Source of the DNA: Rubrivivax sp.
Lineage (GTDB): Bacteria; Pseudomonadota; Gammaproteobacteria; Burkholderiales; Burkholderiaceae_C
Direction: 5' to 3'
Length of the DNA: 10,622 bases
Assembly: GCA_020851615.1 (NCBI GenBank)
Contig: JADZCL010000048.1
Location: forward strand, 1 to 10,622
Below the pieces are notes generated by a model that made no database searches, was not told where the DNA came from, and saw only the letters and a list, made by a program, of their open reading frames with translations. A program made the position numbers and the translations under genes. Positions within the stretch are counted from its first letter, which is position 1; each line of letters opens with the position of its first letter. Shown piece by piece: positions 1 to 5,702 of the stretch.

Positions 1-801
1 CGGCGGCCGATCCAGGCGCTCGATCTGGCCGACCGCTGGGAGCGTGTGCTGGCCGTCGTCGCATGGCTGCAGGCCCATCCGCGACCGGCCGTGTACCTGC
101 GCCAGGTCGACGTGCCTGGGGTGGACAGCAAATTCATCGAGGCCCACCGAGGCGTCCTGGCCGAGCTGCTGGACCTGGCTCTGCCACCCGAAGCTATCGA
201 GCTTGACGCGACCGGCGTCGCGCAGTTCACGCGCCGATTCGGCTTCCTGGACAAGCCAGTCCGGATTCGATTTCGTCTGCTCGACCCATCGCTGCCCAGC
301 CTGCCGGGCTGCGAGGGCCTGCCCGACATCACGCTGGACGCCGCGAGCTTCGCGGCGCTGATGCTGCCCGTCCGGCGCGTCTTCATCACCGAGAACGAGA
401 CCAACTTCCTCGCCTTCCCGCCGGCTGCGGACGCCATCGCCGTCTTCGGCGCAGGCTACGGTTGGGAAGCGCTGGCGCGCGCCGCGTGGCTGCAGCGATG
501 CCAGCTGCACTACTGGGGCGACATCGACACGCACGGATTTGCCATCCTCGACCAGCTGCGTGGCCACTTCCCCGGCACGGCGTCCTTCCTCATGGACCGT
601 GCGACGCTCCTTGCCCACCGCCTGCACTGGGGCGAGGAGCCCGACCCTGCGCGCCACGACTTGTCGCGTCTCACGCCCGAGGAGTCGGCGATCTATGACG
701 ACCTCCGATTCGATCGCCACCAGCCCCGGCTGCGCCTGGAGCAGGAGCGCGTGGGGTTTGGATGGGTAAACGAGCGGCTACGTGGACTCTCTGAGCCTTG
801 A
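1..801 (+). CDS. jetD: JetD, Toprim-like nuclease subunit of a Wadjet anti-plasmid system (5' end cut by window edge)
   Basis: Frame 1 is open from base 1 to a TGA at 799-801, giving the last 266 residues of a protein whose family members are usually near 400. I recognise the DUF3322/DUF2220 (JetD) family by its conserved blocks: YLRQVDVPGVDSKFIEAH near window residues 32-49, the ENETNFLAFP block at 131-140 with acidic E131 and E133, and YWGDIDTHGF at 171-180 with D174 and D176. The last two blocks form the Toprim-like metal-binding site. In Wadjet, the SMC-like complex JetABC senses small circular DNA and JetD cleaves it; jetD is normally the last gene of the operon, so jetA, jetB and jetC should lie just left of the window. 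The extreme C-terminus looks natural, with no sign of truncation. A GTG at 46 is internal to the open frame and is not the true start. It converges on the hipBA remnant. Family assignment is secure; presence of a whole system is inference. Confidence 0.9.
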   Translation, partial: RRPIQALDLADRWERVLAVVAWLQAHPRPAVYLRQVDVPGVDSKFIEAHRGVLAELLDLALPPEAIELDATGVAQFTRRFGFLDKPVRIRFRLLDPSLPSLPGCEGLPDITLDAASFAALMLPVRRVFITENETNFLAFPPAADAIAVFGAGYGWEALARAAWLQRCQLHYWGDIDTHGFAILDQLRGHFPGTASFLMDRATLLAHRLHWGEEPDPARHDLSRLTPEESAIYDDLRFDRHQPRLRLEQERVGFGWVNERLRGLSEP

Positions 802-832
802 ACGCCAGCGGGATCGCGCCGATACGGTTCGG
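802..832. other. Short unassigned junction DNA between jetD and the hipA remnant
   Basis: These roughly 30 bp lie between the jetD stop codon and the point where recognisable HipA similarity begins. The minus-strand hipA frame stays open through here and on into antisense jetD, but the translated residues (PNRIGAIPLAF and onward) do not look like HipA to me. I see no terminator and no inverted-repeat end that I can name. A 10-bp motif at 827-836, GTTCGGTGCC, is the inverse of a unit repeated upstream of hipB. The most economical reading is a recombination junction; the exact breakpoint cannot be set without a homologue. Confidence 0.4.
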
Positions 833-898
833 TGCCACCCACTCGAAGGTCTCGGGCAACTGGACGTAGACGTAGCAGGTCTGCTCGCTGCTGGCCAT
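833..898 (-). pseudogene. hipA-like toxin kinase, N-terminal remnant only
   Basis: An ATG at 898 lies 9 nt downstream of the hipB-like stop codon, the spacing expected of a hipBA operon. It begins MASSEQTCYVYVQLPETFEW, which resembles the start of HipA-family kinases with a YVYVQLP beta-strand. Similarity ceases after about 22 codons, near base 833, whereas full HipA proteins run to about 400-440 residues. The reading frame continues as unrelated codons and then antisense to jetD, to a stop at 671, so a 75-residue product is formally possible. It would lack the whole kinase domain and catalytic residues. HipA normally phosphorylates targets such as glutamyl-tRNA synthetase to cause growth arrest, and this remnant cannot do so. 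Recognition rests on a short stretch, but position directly after a HipB-like gene supports it. Confidence 0.6.
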
Positions 899-907
899 GT
901 CTGTCGA

Positions 908-1183
908 TCAGAAGTCGTTGTCGGGCGCGGTGGCGCGCACGCGCCGAGGGCGCTGAGCCGCCTCCAGGATCTTGCCGTGCTCGTCCTGATGGGGGGTGGC
1001 CACGCCGCTGACCGAGTCGAGCAGCCCGAGCTTCCAAAGCACGGACAGCAGGGTGCCAAGCGCGATCCCGGGTTCGCCGGCCTCGATTCGATAGAGGGTA
1101 CGGCGGCCGATGCTGCTCGCCGCGGCGAGCTCGTCCCGGCTCATGCGACGGCGGATGCGCGCGGTGCGAACGCGCTTGCCCAC
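908..1183 (-). CDS. HipB-like XRE-family HTH antitoxin/repressor
   Basis: This 91-residue basic protein has an XRE/Cro-type helix-turn-helix at about residues 5-55: RRRMSRDELAAASSIGRRTL followed by YRIEAGEPGIALGTLLSVLW. The C-terminal part, DEHGKILEAAQRPRRVR and the closing PDNDF, is what I know from HipB-like proteins encoded just before hipA. Such proteins bind operator palindromes in their own promoter and neutralise HipA. Here the partner gene is cut off after its first codons, so this is an orphan antitoxin that may still act as an autorepressor. The start is uncertain. GTG at 1183 is the only standard in-frame start, but the frame is open upstream and reads KVNFGRQAVTEVGKR from a CTG at 1219, which would give a more family-like 103-residue protein. 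Neither start has a strong ribosome binding site. Confidence 0.8.
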   Translation of the reverse strand: MGKRVRTARIRRRMSRDELAAASSIGRRTLYRIEAGEPGIALGTLLSVLWKLGLLDSVSGVATPHQDEHGKILEAAQRPRRVRATAPDNDF

Positions 1184-1229
1184 CTCGGTGACAGCCTGTC
1201 GGCCGAAATTGACCTTCAGATGGATGAAT

Positions 1230-1247
1230 GGCTGCGGCGCCGCAGCC
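1230..1247. promoter_or_regulatory. 18-bp perfect GC-rich palindrome upstream of the hipB-like gene
   Basis: GGCTGCGGCGCCGCAGCC is a perfect 18-bp inverted repeat with no spacer, 46 bp upstream of the GTG at 1183 and 10 bp upstream of the alternative CTG at 1219. HipB-type repressors bind palindromic operators near their own start codon, so this is a candidate operator. No T-run follows on either strand, so it is not a convincing intrinsic terminator. The palindrome is seen directly; its function is inference, and GC-rich DNA produces such sequences by chance more often than balanced DNA. Confidence 0.4.
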
Positions 1248-1255
1248 GGCGAGAA

Positions 1256-1288
1256 ACGGGCACCGAACGGGCACCGAACGGGTACCAG
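1256..1288. repeat. Three tandem 11-bp repeats (ACGGGCACCGA)
   Basis: Two identical units, ACGGGCACCGA at 1256-1266 and 1267-1277, are followed by a diverged third unit ACGGGTACCAG at 1278-1288. The 11-bp period is close to one helical turn, so proteins bound to each unit would sit on the same face of the DNA. The repeats lie in the non-coding stretch between hipB and the tRNA gene. They could be repressor or recombination-factor binding sites, or residue of replication slippage. A 10-bp inverse match occurs at 827-836, next to the hipA break. Confidence 0.6.
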
Positions 1289-1313
1289 AACGAGGCTTGT
1301 GCGCCAGACGTGA

Positions 1314-1347
1314 CAACGGGCTAGCCCGTTGCGAAGCTAACCCGTTG
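1314..1347. repeat. Palindrome plus near-identical direct repeat beside the tRNA 3' end
   Basis: CAACGGGCTAGCCCGTTG at 1314-1331 is a perfect 18-bp palindrome. Its right part, GCTAGCCCGTTG (1320-1331), recurs with one change as GCTAACCCGTTG at 1336-1347, only 8 bp before the CCA end of tRNA-Arg. The same 12-mer is therefore present three times, one of them inverted. Clusters of short direct and inverted repeats flanking a tRNA 3' end are typical of integrase or excisionase arm sites. Alternatively, the RNA downstream of the tRNA could fold into a 7-bp hairpin here and mark the 3' trailer; no T-run follows, so it is not a standard terminator. Confidence 0.5.
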
Positions 1348-1354
1348 ATTTGAT

Positions 1355-1431
1355 TGGCGCGGCTGGCAGGATTCGAACCCACGACCCCTTGGTTCGTAGC
1401 CAAGTACTCTATCCAACTGAGCTACAGCCGC
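1355..1431 (-). tRNA. tRNA-Arg (anticodon ACG)
   Basis: Read on the minus strand, the 77 nt fold as a full cloverleaf. The acceptor stem is GCGGCTG with CAGCCGC, followed by T8-A9 and a D-arm GCTC/GAGT with AGTTGGATA loop. The anticodon stem is CTTGG/CCAAG around the loop CTACGAA, giving anticodon ACG. The T-arm is GTGGG-TTCGAAT-CCTGC. The discriminator is G and CCA is encoded. ACG is deaminated to ICG in bacteria and reads the CGU, CGC and CGA arginine codons. The gene lies 48 bp after the hemY stop. Its 3' end faces the jetD/hipB segment, so it is a plausible integration target. Confidence 0.97.
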
Positions 1432-1443
1432 GCGAAGCCGCGC

Positions 1444-1449
1444 ACTATA
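1444..1449 (-). promoter_or_regulatory. -10 element of the tRNA-Arg promoter
   Basis: On the minus strand TATAGT lies 12 nt upstream of the mature tRNA 5' end, in the 48-bp gap after hemY. It is followed by a G+C-rich discriminator, GCGCGGC, of the type found at stringently controlled stable-RNA promoters. Transcription would start near 1437. No good -35 hexamer occurs at 16-18 bp; a TTGACG lies too far upstream (28 bp). Read-through from hemY is also possible, since I see no terminator between them. Confidence 0.5.
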
Positions 1450-1479
1450 CCATGCAGTGTGGTCGTATCGGTTGCACCG

Positions 1480-2727
1480 TCAATCGAGTGCAGCGGCGGA
1501 ACGCTCGCAATCCAGGGCGCGCATCTCATCGCCGCTTTCGCGCGCCATCTGCGCCAGGGCGCGCAGGGCCTGCCTTCGGGCTTGCACGTCGAGGTCGCTC
1601 GCATTGGCACTCTGTTCGAGCAGGCGGCGCGCCTTGCCCCAGAGCTGGCGGTCGGCAAAGGCCATGCCGACCGCCGCACTGACCGGCGCTTCGTGCCCGT
1701 GCGTGGCGATCGCCGCCTCGAGGCTGGGCAGCCAATCGGGTTCGATGCCTGCGGCGGCATTGAAGAGCGCCAGGGCGACGAGAGTGCGGTCGTCGCGCTC
1801 GAGGTCGGCGATCGTGTTCCAGAACGGGCGCAGCCATTCCCGTGCCAGTGCCGGGGCGCCCAGCATGATCGCGCGGCGCGCACAGCGCGCAGCCACTGCC
1901 GGGTCGCGTTGCTCGCCGATGTCGAAGTGTTCGCGCAGACGCTGCAGTTGTTGCAGGTCGTGCGCGTCGTCGATGGCCTCGGCAGCCAACGAACGCAGCA
2001 GGCCCCGCGCGGCGGTCGCCGTGAAGCCCTGGTGTTTGGCCAGCAGGCGCGCGGTGTGCAGTGCCTCCAGCGGGCGACGCTGCAGCCGGCTGGCCTGCAG
2101 TTTCAGGCGCAGAGCCTGCGTGCGCCGGGCAACGCCGGCAGGAAGCTGGTCCAGCAGGTCGGCAGCACGTTCGGCATCGCGGTCGTCAAGTGCCCACTCG
2201 GCGGCCAGCAGACGGGCGCCGTCGGTCAAGCCCTGGGCATTGGCGCGCGTGCCACGGCGCGCCCACAGCGCATCCATCACGGCGTCGCGCCGTACCCGGT
2301 CCTGCAGGCGGTGCAGGCTGCTGGCTGCCATCAGGTGCGCAAGCGTCGCGAAGTCGTCATCGGCCTGCACCGGCGCCACGCCGTCGGCAAGTGCCAGCGC
2401 CTTCTCTGCAGCCTTGTGGGCACGCGAATAGCGGGCGCCGAAGTACTCGCCCAGGGCTTCGCGCAGTGCCGCCTGCGCCGCCCTCTCGCGCCGCAGCGCC
2501 CGCCACTGTCCCGCCCGCTCCGGCAGGGTCAGCAAGGCGCGCAGGGCCTGTGTGGCGGAGAACAGCAGGGCGACGCTGGCCAGCAGCAGGATCAGGAAGA
2601 AGTTGAGCGAGAGCTCGGTGCGCCAGCCGGCCCAGTAGATCGTCACCAGTCCGTCGTTGCTGCCCAGCGTGGTCGCGGCAACCACCGCCACCGCGGACAG
2701 CAGCACGAGCCAGATGATGCTGCGCAT
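1480..2727 (-). CDS. hemY: HemY, membrane-anchored tetratricopeptide protein of the haem biosynthesis cluster
   Basis: This 415-residue protein has two N-terminal membrane segments: residues 1-20, and about 41-60 (LNFFLILLLASVALLFSATQ). Between them is the family block DGLVTIYWAGWRTELS. The rest is an alanine- and leucine-rich alpha-helical TPR-like domain with repeated ARLL/ALRAL helices, expected in the periplasm or at the membrane face. This matches the proteobacterial HemY_N family, which is unrelated to the Gram-positive protoporphyrinogen oxidase of the same name. Its biochemical role is not settled; a scaffold or coordinating role in tetrapyrrole synthesis is suggested by its constant linkage to hemCDX. 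It is the last gene of the operon, 26 bp after hemX, with no visible Shine-Dalgarno sequence, so coupling to hemX translation is possible. The tRNA-Arg gene follows. Confidence 0.9.
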   Translation of the reverse strand: MRSIIWLVLLSAVAVVAATTLGSNDGLVTIYWAGWRTELSLNFFLILLLASVALLFSATQALRALLTLPERAGQWRALRRERAAQAALREALGEYFGARYSRAHKAAEKALALADGVAPVQADDDFATLAHLMAASSLHRLQDRVRRDAVMDALWARRGTRANAQGLTDGARLLAAEWALDDRDAERAADLLDQLPAGVARRTQALRLKLQASRLQRRPLEALHTARLLAKHQGFTATAARGLLRSLAAEAIDDAHDLQQLQRLREHFDIGEQRDPAVAARCARRAIMLGAPALAREWLRPFWNTIADLERDDRTLVALALFNAAAGIEPDWLPSLEAAIATHGHEAPVSAAVGMAFADRQLWGKARRLLEQSANASDLDVQARRQALRALAQMARESGDEMRALDCERSAAALD

Positions 2728-2753
2728 GGCGGTGCCGCGACCGATGACGCGCT

Positions 2754-3890
2754 CTATCGGCCCGCTGCAGCGGCAGCGATGGCCGCCAGCGTCGCATCGG
2801 GGCGTGGTGTGGTGACCGTGCGCGCCTGCACCGAAACCTGACGCACCGCATCGAGTGCGCCAGCCACGCGGCGCGAGCTGCGATCGAAGTATCGTTCGAG
2901 CGCCGACTGGGCATCACGCAGGTCTGACTGGGCGATATCGAACTGCCGGCTCAGCAGCGCCAGCCGTGCGTTGAGCAGGCGCAGCTTGAGGTTCTCGCGC
3001 AGGAAGAAGGCCTGTTCGGGCGCCACCAGCATGGCCTCGGGCATGTCGATGCGCGTCACCCGCACGAGCGCGCGAATCTCACCCCAGCCCTGCTCGAGCA
3101 TCTCGCGCCAGCGCGTGCCCCACTTGCCAAGGGCCGTCGCACCCGATGCCGCACCCGATGCCGCACCCACAGGCGCACTGGGTGCGCCACGGGCCGTCGC
3201 GGGTGCACGCGTGGGCGCTCGCCGATCAACGGCTGACAGCAGCGGCAGTTCGTCCACCAGGCGGATGACCTCGTCCAGCCGCAGCGTGAGCAGGGGCAGG
3301 TCGGCAGCACCGACGGCCCGCGTCTTCTCGAGATCGCCGAGGACGGCTCGCCGCACGCGCTCCAGGCGCGGCTGGTTGTAGCGCGCCAGCCGCTCGTCGG
3401 CCTGGCGCAGGACGGCCACCAGCGGATCGGCGCTGCCGGTGATCGCACTCTGCTGCATGCCGACGCGGACCGCCGTCTCCACGTCGGCGAGCACGTTCTC
3501 GTCGCGCGAGCGGGCCATCGACTGCAGCAGGTCCTCGATCTGCGAGCGCTGCAGCGTCGACTCGGCCACCCGGGCTTCGAGCAGCGCCAGCTTGGCGGCC
3601 GCATCGTGCACGCTCTCCTGGGCCTGCACGGCAAGCAAGCGCGCCTCGGCAGCCTGCGCCCCGCTGTCCTGCTGGCGCTTGACGAGTTCCGCCTCGAGCC
3701 CCTTGACCCGCTGCTGGGCGTTCCACGCCAGCACCAGCGCCGCGGTCAGCAGGGCCGCCAGCACCGCCGCCACCACGGCGATCCAGCGCCCGCTTGCGCT
3801 TGCGGGTGGGGCCCCCGCCGTCGGCCTAGCAGCCGGCGCGGGCGCAGCGATGCTCTCGGGCACCGCCGGGGGGATGATGTTCTCGTTCAC
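2754..3890 (-). CDS. hemX: HemX, membrane-anchored coiled-coil protein of the uroporphyrinogen-III cluster
   Basis: From the GTG at 3890 this is 378 residues. It has a proline/alanine-rich cytoplasmic leader (1-34), one membrane anchor at about 36-57 (WIAVVAAVLAALLTAALVLAW), and a coiled-coil at about 58-110 (QQRVKGLEAELVKRQQ). The C-terminal helical domain carries the family block EIRALVRVTRIDMPEAMLVA followed by FFLRENLKLRLLNARLALL. These are features of HemX, once labelled uroporphyrin-III C-methyltransferase; no methyltransferase motif is visible, so that catalytic label should not be applied. An alternative GTG at 3929 would overlap the hemD stop as GTGA and add 13 residues; I prefer 3890 because the leader from there looks like family members, but the overlap is attractive. 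The middle contains a low-complexity GAASGAASGA linker from a 12-bp tandem duplication. Confidence 0.87.
   Translation of the reverse strand: MNENIIPPAVPESIAAPAPAARPTAGAPPASASGRWIAVVAAVLAALLTAALVLAWNAQQRVKGLEAELVKRQQDSGAQAAEARLLAVQAQESVHDAAAKLALLEARVAESTLQRSQIEDLLQSMARSRDENVLADVETAVRVGMQQSAITGSADPLVAVLRQADERLARYNQPRLERVRRAVLGDLEKTRAVGAADLPLLTLRLDEVIRLVDELPLLSAVDRRAPTRAPATARGAPSAPVGAASGAASGATALGKWGTRWREMLEQGWGEIRALVRVTRIDMPEAMLVAPEQAFFLRENLKLRLLNARLALLSRQFDIAQSDLRDAQSALERYFDRSSRRVAGALDAVRQVSVQARTVTTPRPDATLAAIAAAAAGR
3139..3162. repeat. 12-bp tandem duplication inside hemX
   Basis: GCACCCGATGCC occurs twice head to tail at 3139-3150 and 3151-3162, followed by a partial third copy, GCACCCAC. 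The unit is a multiple of three, so it adds GAAS repeats to a low-complexity linker of HemX without shifting frame. Length variation between strains would be tolerated. Confidence 0.7.
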
Positions 3891-3925
3891 AGGGCTGCGA
3901 ATTCTATCGAGGCCTATCAAGGCGC

Positions 3926-4684
3926 TCACTGTGCACGACGGCTCAGCGCGCCGATCACGTCGTGCGCGCACCAGCCGATCTCGTCGACACGGCCAAAGCC
4001 CGCTGCGCGCGCGCAAGCGGCAATGCGTGGATGCGTCGCCAGCGCCCAGGCGGTGGCCCAGTTGGCCTGCGGACAGAGGGCGCGCAGGTTGGTGATGGTC
4101 TCGGCGCTGCCGAAATGCCAGCAGTGCCCCTGCGGGTCGCGTAGCGCGGCATCGAGCCAGGCCGCTCGGGCTGCGTCCAGCGGCGGCAGCCGGCGCTGGT
4201 AGGCGACCACGAAGTCAACCTGCGCCCCCGCGCTGCGCAACTGCGTCGCAAGCCAGTCCCGCCCTGTCTGTCCGCGCACGACCTGCACGCGCGTGCCAGC
4301 CCAGTTGCAGGCACTGAGGCACTGCCGCCACAGCGTCTCGGTGTCGAAGGGGCCTGCGGGTCCGGGCTCGCGCAGGCAGGCCGCAGGTACGCCCACGGCA
4401 CGCAGCGCCGCACTGGTGCCGGGCCCGCTGGCCCCCGCCAGCGTCCGCTCCGGCCAGGTGAGTCCGGGCGGGCGGGCGGCGAAGAAGTGCTGCACCGCGT
4501 TGGCGCTGACGAACATCACCAGCGTGCACGCCGGCAGTTCGGCCCAGGCGAGGTTCAAGCCGCGCGTGTCTGCAACCGGCACGATCTCGATCAGTGGCAG
4601 CGTGACCACTTCGATGCCCCGTGCGCGCAATTGCGCGGCAAGACCTTCGCCCTGCGTTGCGGGACGGGTGAGGATCACCCGCAT
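3926..4684 (-). CDS. hemD: Uroporphyrinogen-III synthase
   Basis: HemD cyclises linear hydroxymethylbilane with inversion of ring D, giving uroporphyrinogen III, the branch point to haem, sirohaem and cobalamin. The 252-residue length is typical. Sequence conservation in this family is low, but the hallmarks are present: LTRPATQGEGLAAQL at 5-19, FVSANAV at 58-64 (the F-x-S-x-NAV block), FDTETL at 113-118, VQVVRGQTGRDWLATQL at 133-149 leading into VDFVVAYQR, and FGSAETITNL at 191-200. These mark the two domains of the enzyme. The start is ATG at 4684, 28 bp after hemC. A GTG at 4693 in the same frame would add three residues. No signal peptide or membrane segment is present, consistent with a cytoplasmic enzyme. 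Position between hemC and hemX confirms the call. Confidence 0.93.
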   Translation of the reverse strand: MRVILTRPATQGEGLAAQLRARGIEVVTLPLIEIVPVADTRGLNLAWAELPACTLVMFVSANAVQHFFAARPPGLTWPERTLAGASGPGTSAALRAVGVPAACLREPGPAGPFDTETLWRQCLSACNWAGTRVQVVRGQTGRDWLATQLRSAGAQVDFVVAYQRRLPPLDAARAAWLDAALRDPQGHCWHFGSAETITNLRALCPQANWATAWALATHPRIAACARAAGFGRVDEIGWCAHDVIGALSRRAQ

Positions 4685-4712
4685 GCGGCTCACGGTCCGA
4701 CGAGCGCGATGC

Positions 4713-5642
4713 TCAATGCAGGGCCAGGTAGCGCCCCGCACCCGCCGCGCGCAAGGTCGCAGCGGCCTGCTCGCCCAAAGAGGTTGCAGCCGCTTCATCA
4801 GCCACCGCGGCGCTGCAGCGCGTGTGCAGCAGCGGCTGCCGGGGCTGCGTGCCATGGCCCAAGGCCGCCTGCAGCACCAGTTGCTCATCCTGCCAGACGG
4901 CGTGGGCCGCCAGCGGCATGCTGCAACTGCCGCCCAGTGCACGGGAAACAGCGCGCTCTGCGTGCACGGCCAGCCAGGTCGGGCGATGCAGCAGGCCTTG
5001 CAGCGCTGCCCGCAGGGCGGCGGCATCGCCGCGGACTTCGAGCCCGAGCGCACCTTGCCCGGCGGCGGGAATCATCTGCTCGGTCGTGAAGCAGGAGCGG
5101 ATGCGCCCGCCCAGCCCCAGGCGCAGCAGGCCGGCGGCGGCCAGCACGATGGCGTCGAAGTGGCCGTCATCGAGCTTGCGCAGCCGCGTGTCGAGGTTGC
5201 CCCGCAACGGCTCGATGCGCAGGTCCGGCCGTTGCGCCAGCAACTGCACGACGCGCCGCAGGCTCGAGGTGCCGACCACCGCACCCTGCGGCAGTTCGGC
5301 CAGGCTGGCATGGCGGTTGGAGACAAAGGCGTCGCGCGGGTCCGCACGCTCGAGCACCGCAGCCAGCTCGAAGCCCGGCGGCAAGTCCATCGGCACGTCC
5401 TTGAGCGAGTGCACCGCCAGGTGCGCACGCCCCTCCTCGAGCGCAGTCTCGAGCTCCTTCACGAACAGGCCCTTGCCGCCCACCTTGGAGAGCGCGCGGT
5501 CGAGGATCTGGTCGCCACGCGTGGTCATGCCGAGCAACTCGACTTCCAGGCCGCAATGCGCCATCAGCAACCCACGCACATGCTCGGCCTGCCACAGGGC
5601 CAGACGGCTTTCACGGGTGGCGATGATGGTCGGTGCGCTCAT
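4713..5642 (-). CDS. hemC: Porphobilinogen deaminase (hydroxymethylbilane synthase)
   Basis: HemC condenses four porphobilinogen molecules into hydroxymethylbilane in the cytoplasm, using a covalently bound dipyrromethane cofactor. The 309-residue protein is of normal length. It starts [20 protein letters not shown], the standard N-terminus, and keeps the basic substrate-binding residues of the SSLRR block (126-130) and [11 protein letters not shown] (147-157). HSLKDVP at 78-84 holds the catalytic aspartate D82. [12 protein letters not shown] at 237-248 holds cofactor-attaching C240. The frame is open far upstream to 6197, but that region is antisense to the divergent glycosyltransferase gene, so ATG 5642 is chosen from homology. 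No Shine-Dalgarno sequence precedes it. It is the first gene of hemCDXY. Confidence 0.97.
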   Translation of the reverse strand: MSAPTIIATRESRLALWQAEHVRGLLMAHCGLEVELLGMTTRGDQILDRALSKVGGKGLFVKELETALEEGRAHLAVHSLKDVPMDLPPGFELAAVLERADPRDAFVSNRHASLAELPQGAVVGTSSLRRVVQLLAQRPDLRIEPLRGNLDTRLRKLDDGHFDAIVLAAAGLLRLGLGGRIRSCFTTEQMIPAAGQGALGLEVRGDAAALRAALQGLLHRPTWLAVHAERAVSRALGGSCSMPLAAHAVWQDEQLVLQAALGHGTQPRQPLLHTRCSAAVADEAAATSLGEQAAATLRAAGAGRYLALH

Positions 5643-5702
5643 CGCGCCGATTATCGCCAGCCCCGCCGCGGCGGCCCGGGTGCGCTCGGGCATCATCGCC
5701 CC
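5643..5702. promoter_or_regulatory. Divergent intergenic region between hemC and the GT-C gene
   Basis: Only 60 bp separate the two divergent start codons, so both promoters must be compact or lie inside the opposite gene. On the minus strand GATAAT (5655-5650) resembles a -10 element and would start hemC transcription within a few bases of its ATG, giving an almost leaderless mRNA. No matching -35 is seen. The centre is a 12-bp palindrome, CCGCCGCGGCGG, which may only reflect high G+C. I see no clear promoter for the plus-strand gene. Confidence 0.3.

Noticed and set aside
802..832. An insertion-sequence end at the hipA break
   Set aside because: I could not match the bases to any terminal inverted repeat I know and found no target duplication or transposase.
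1314..1331. The palindrome as an intrinsic terminator for tRNA-Arg
   Set aside because: The hairpin is plausible but no T-run follows on the minus strand, so it was listed as a repeat instead.
693..1403. A 236-codon minus-strand frame spanning the tRNA, the repeats and the hipB region
   Set aside because: Its N-terminus (GVVGSNPASRAN) is translated tRNA sequence and the rest is out of frame with the HipB-like gene.
1354..2841. A 495-codon open frame on the plus strand opposite hemY
   Set aside because: It begins inside the tRNA gene, has glutamine- and arginine-rich low-complexity composition, and is antisense to a clear HemY; such frames arise from G+C-rich codon bias.
4293..5702. The long upstream extension of the GT-C reading frame
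   Set aside because: It runs antisense through hemC and part of hemD and shows no domain; the membrane protein begins at GTG 5703.
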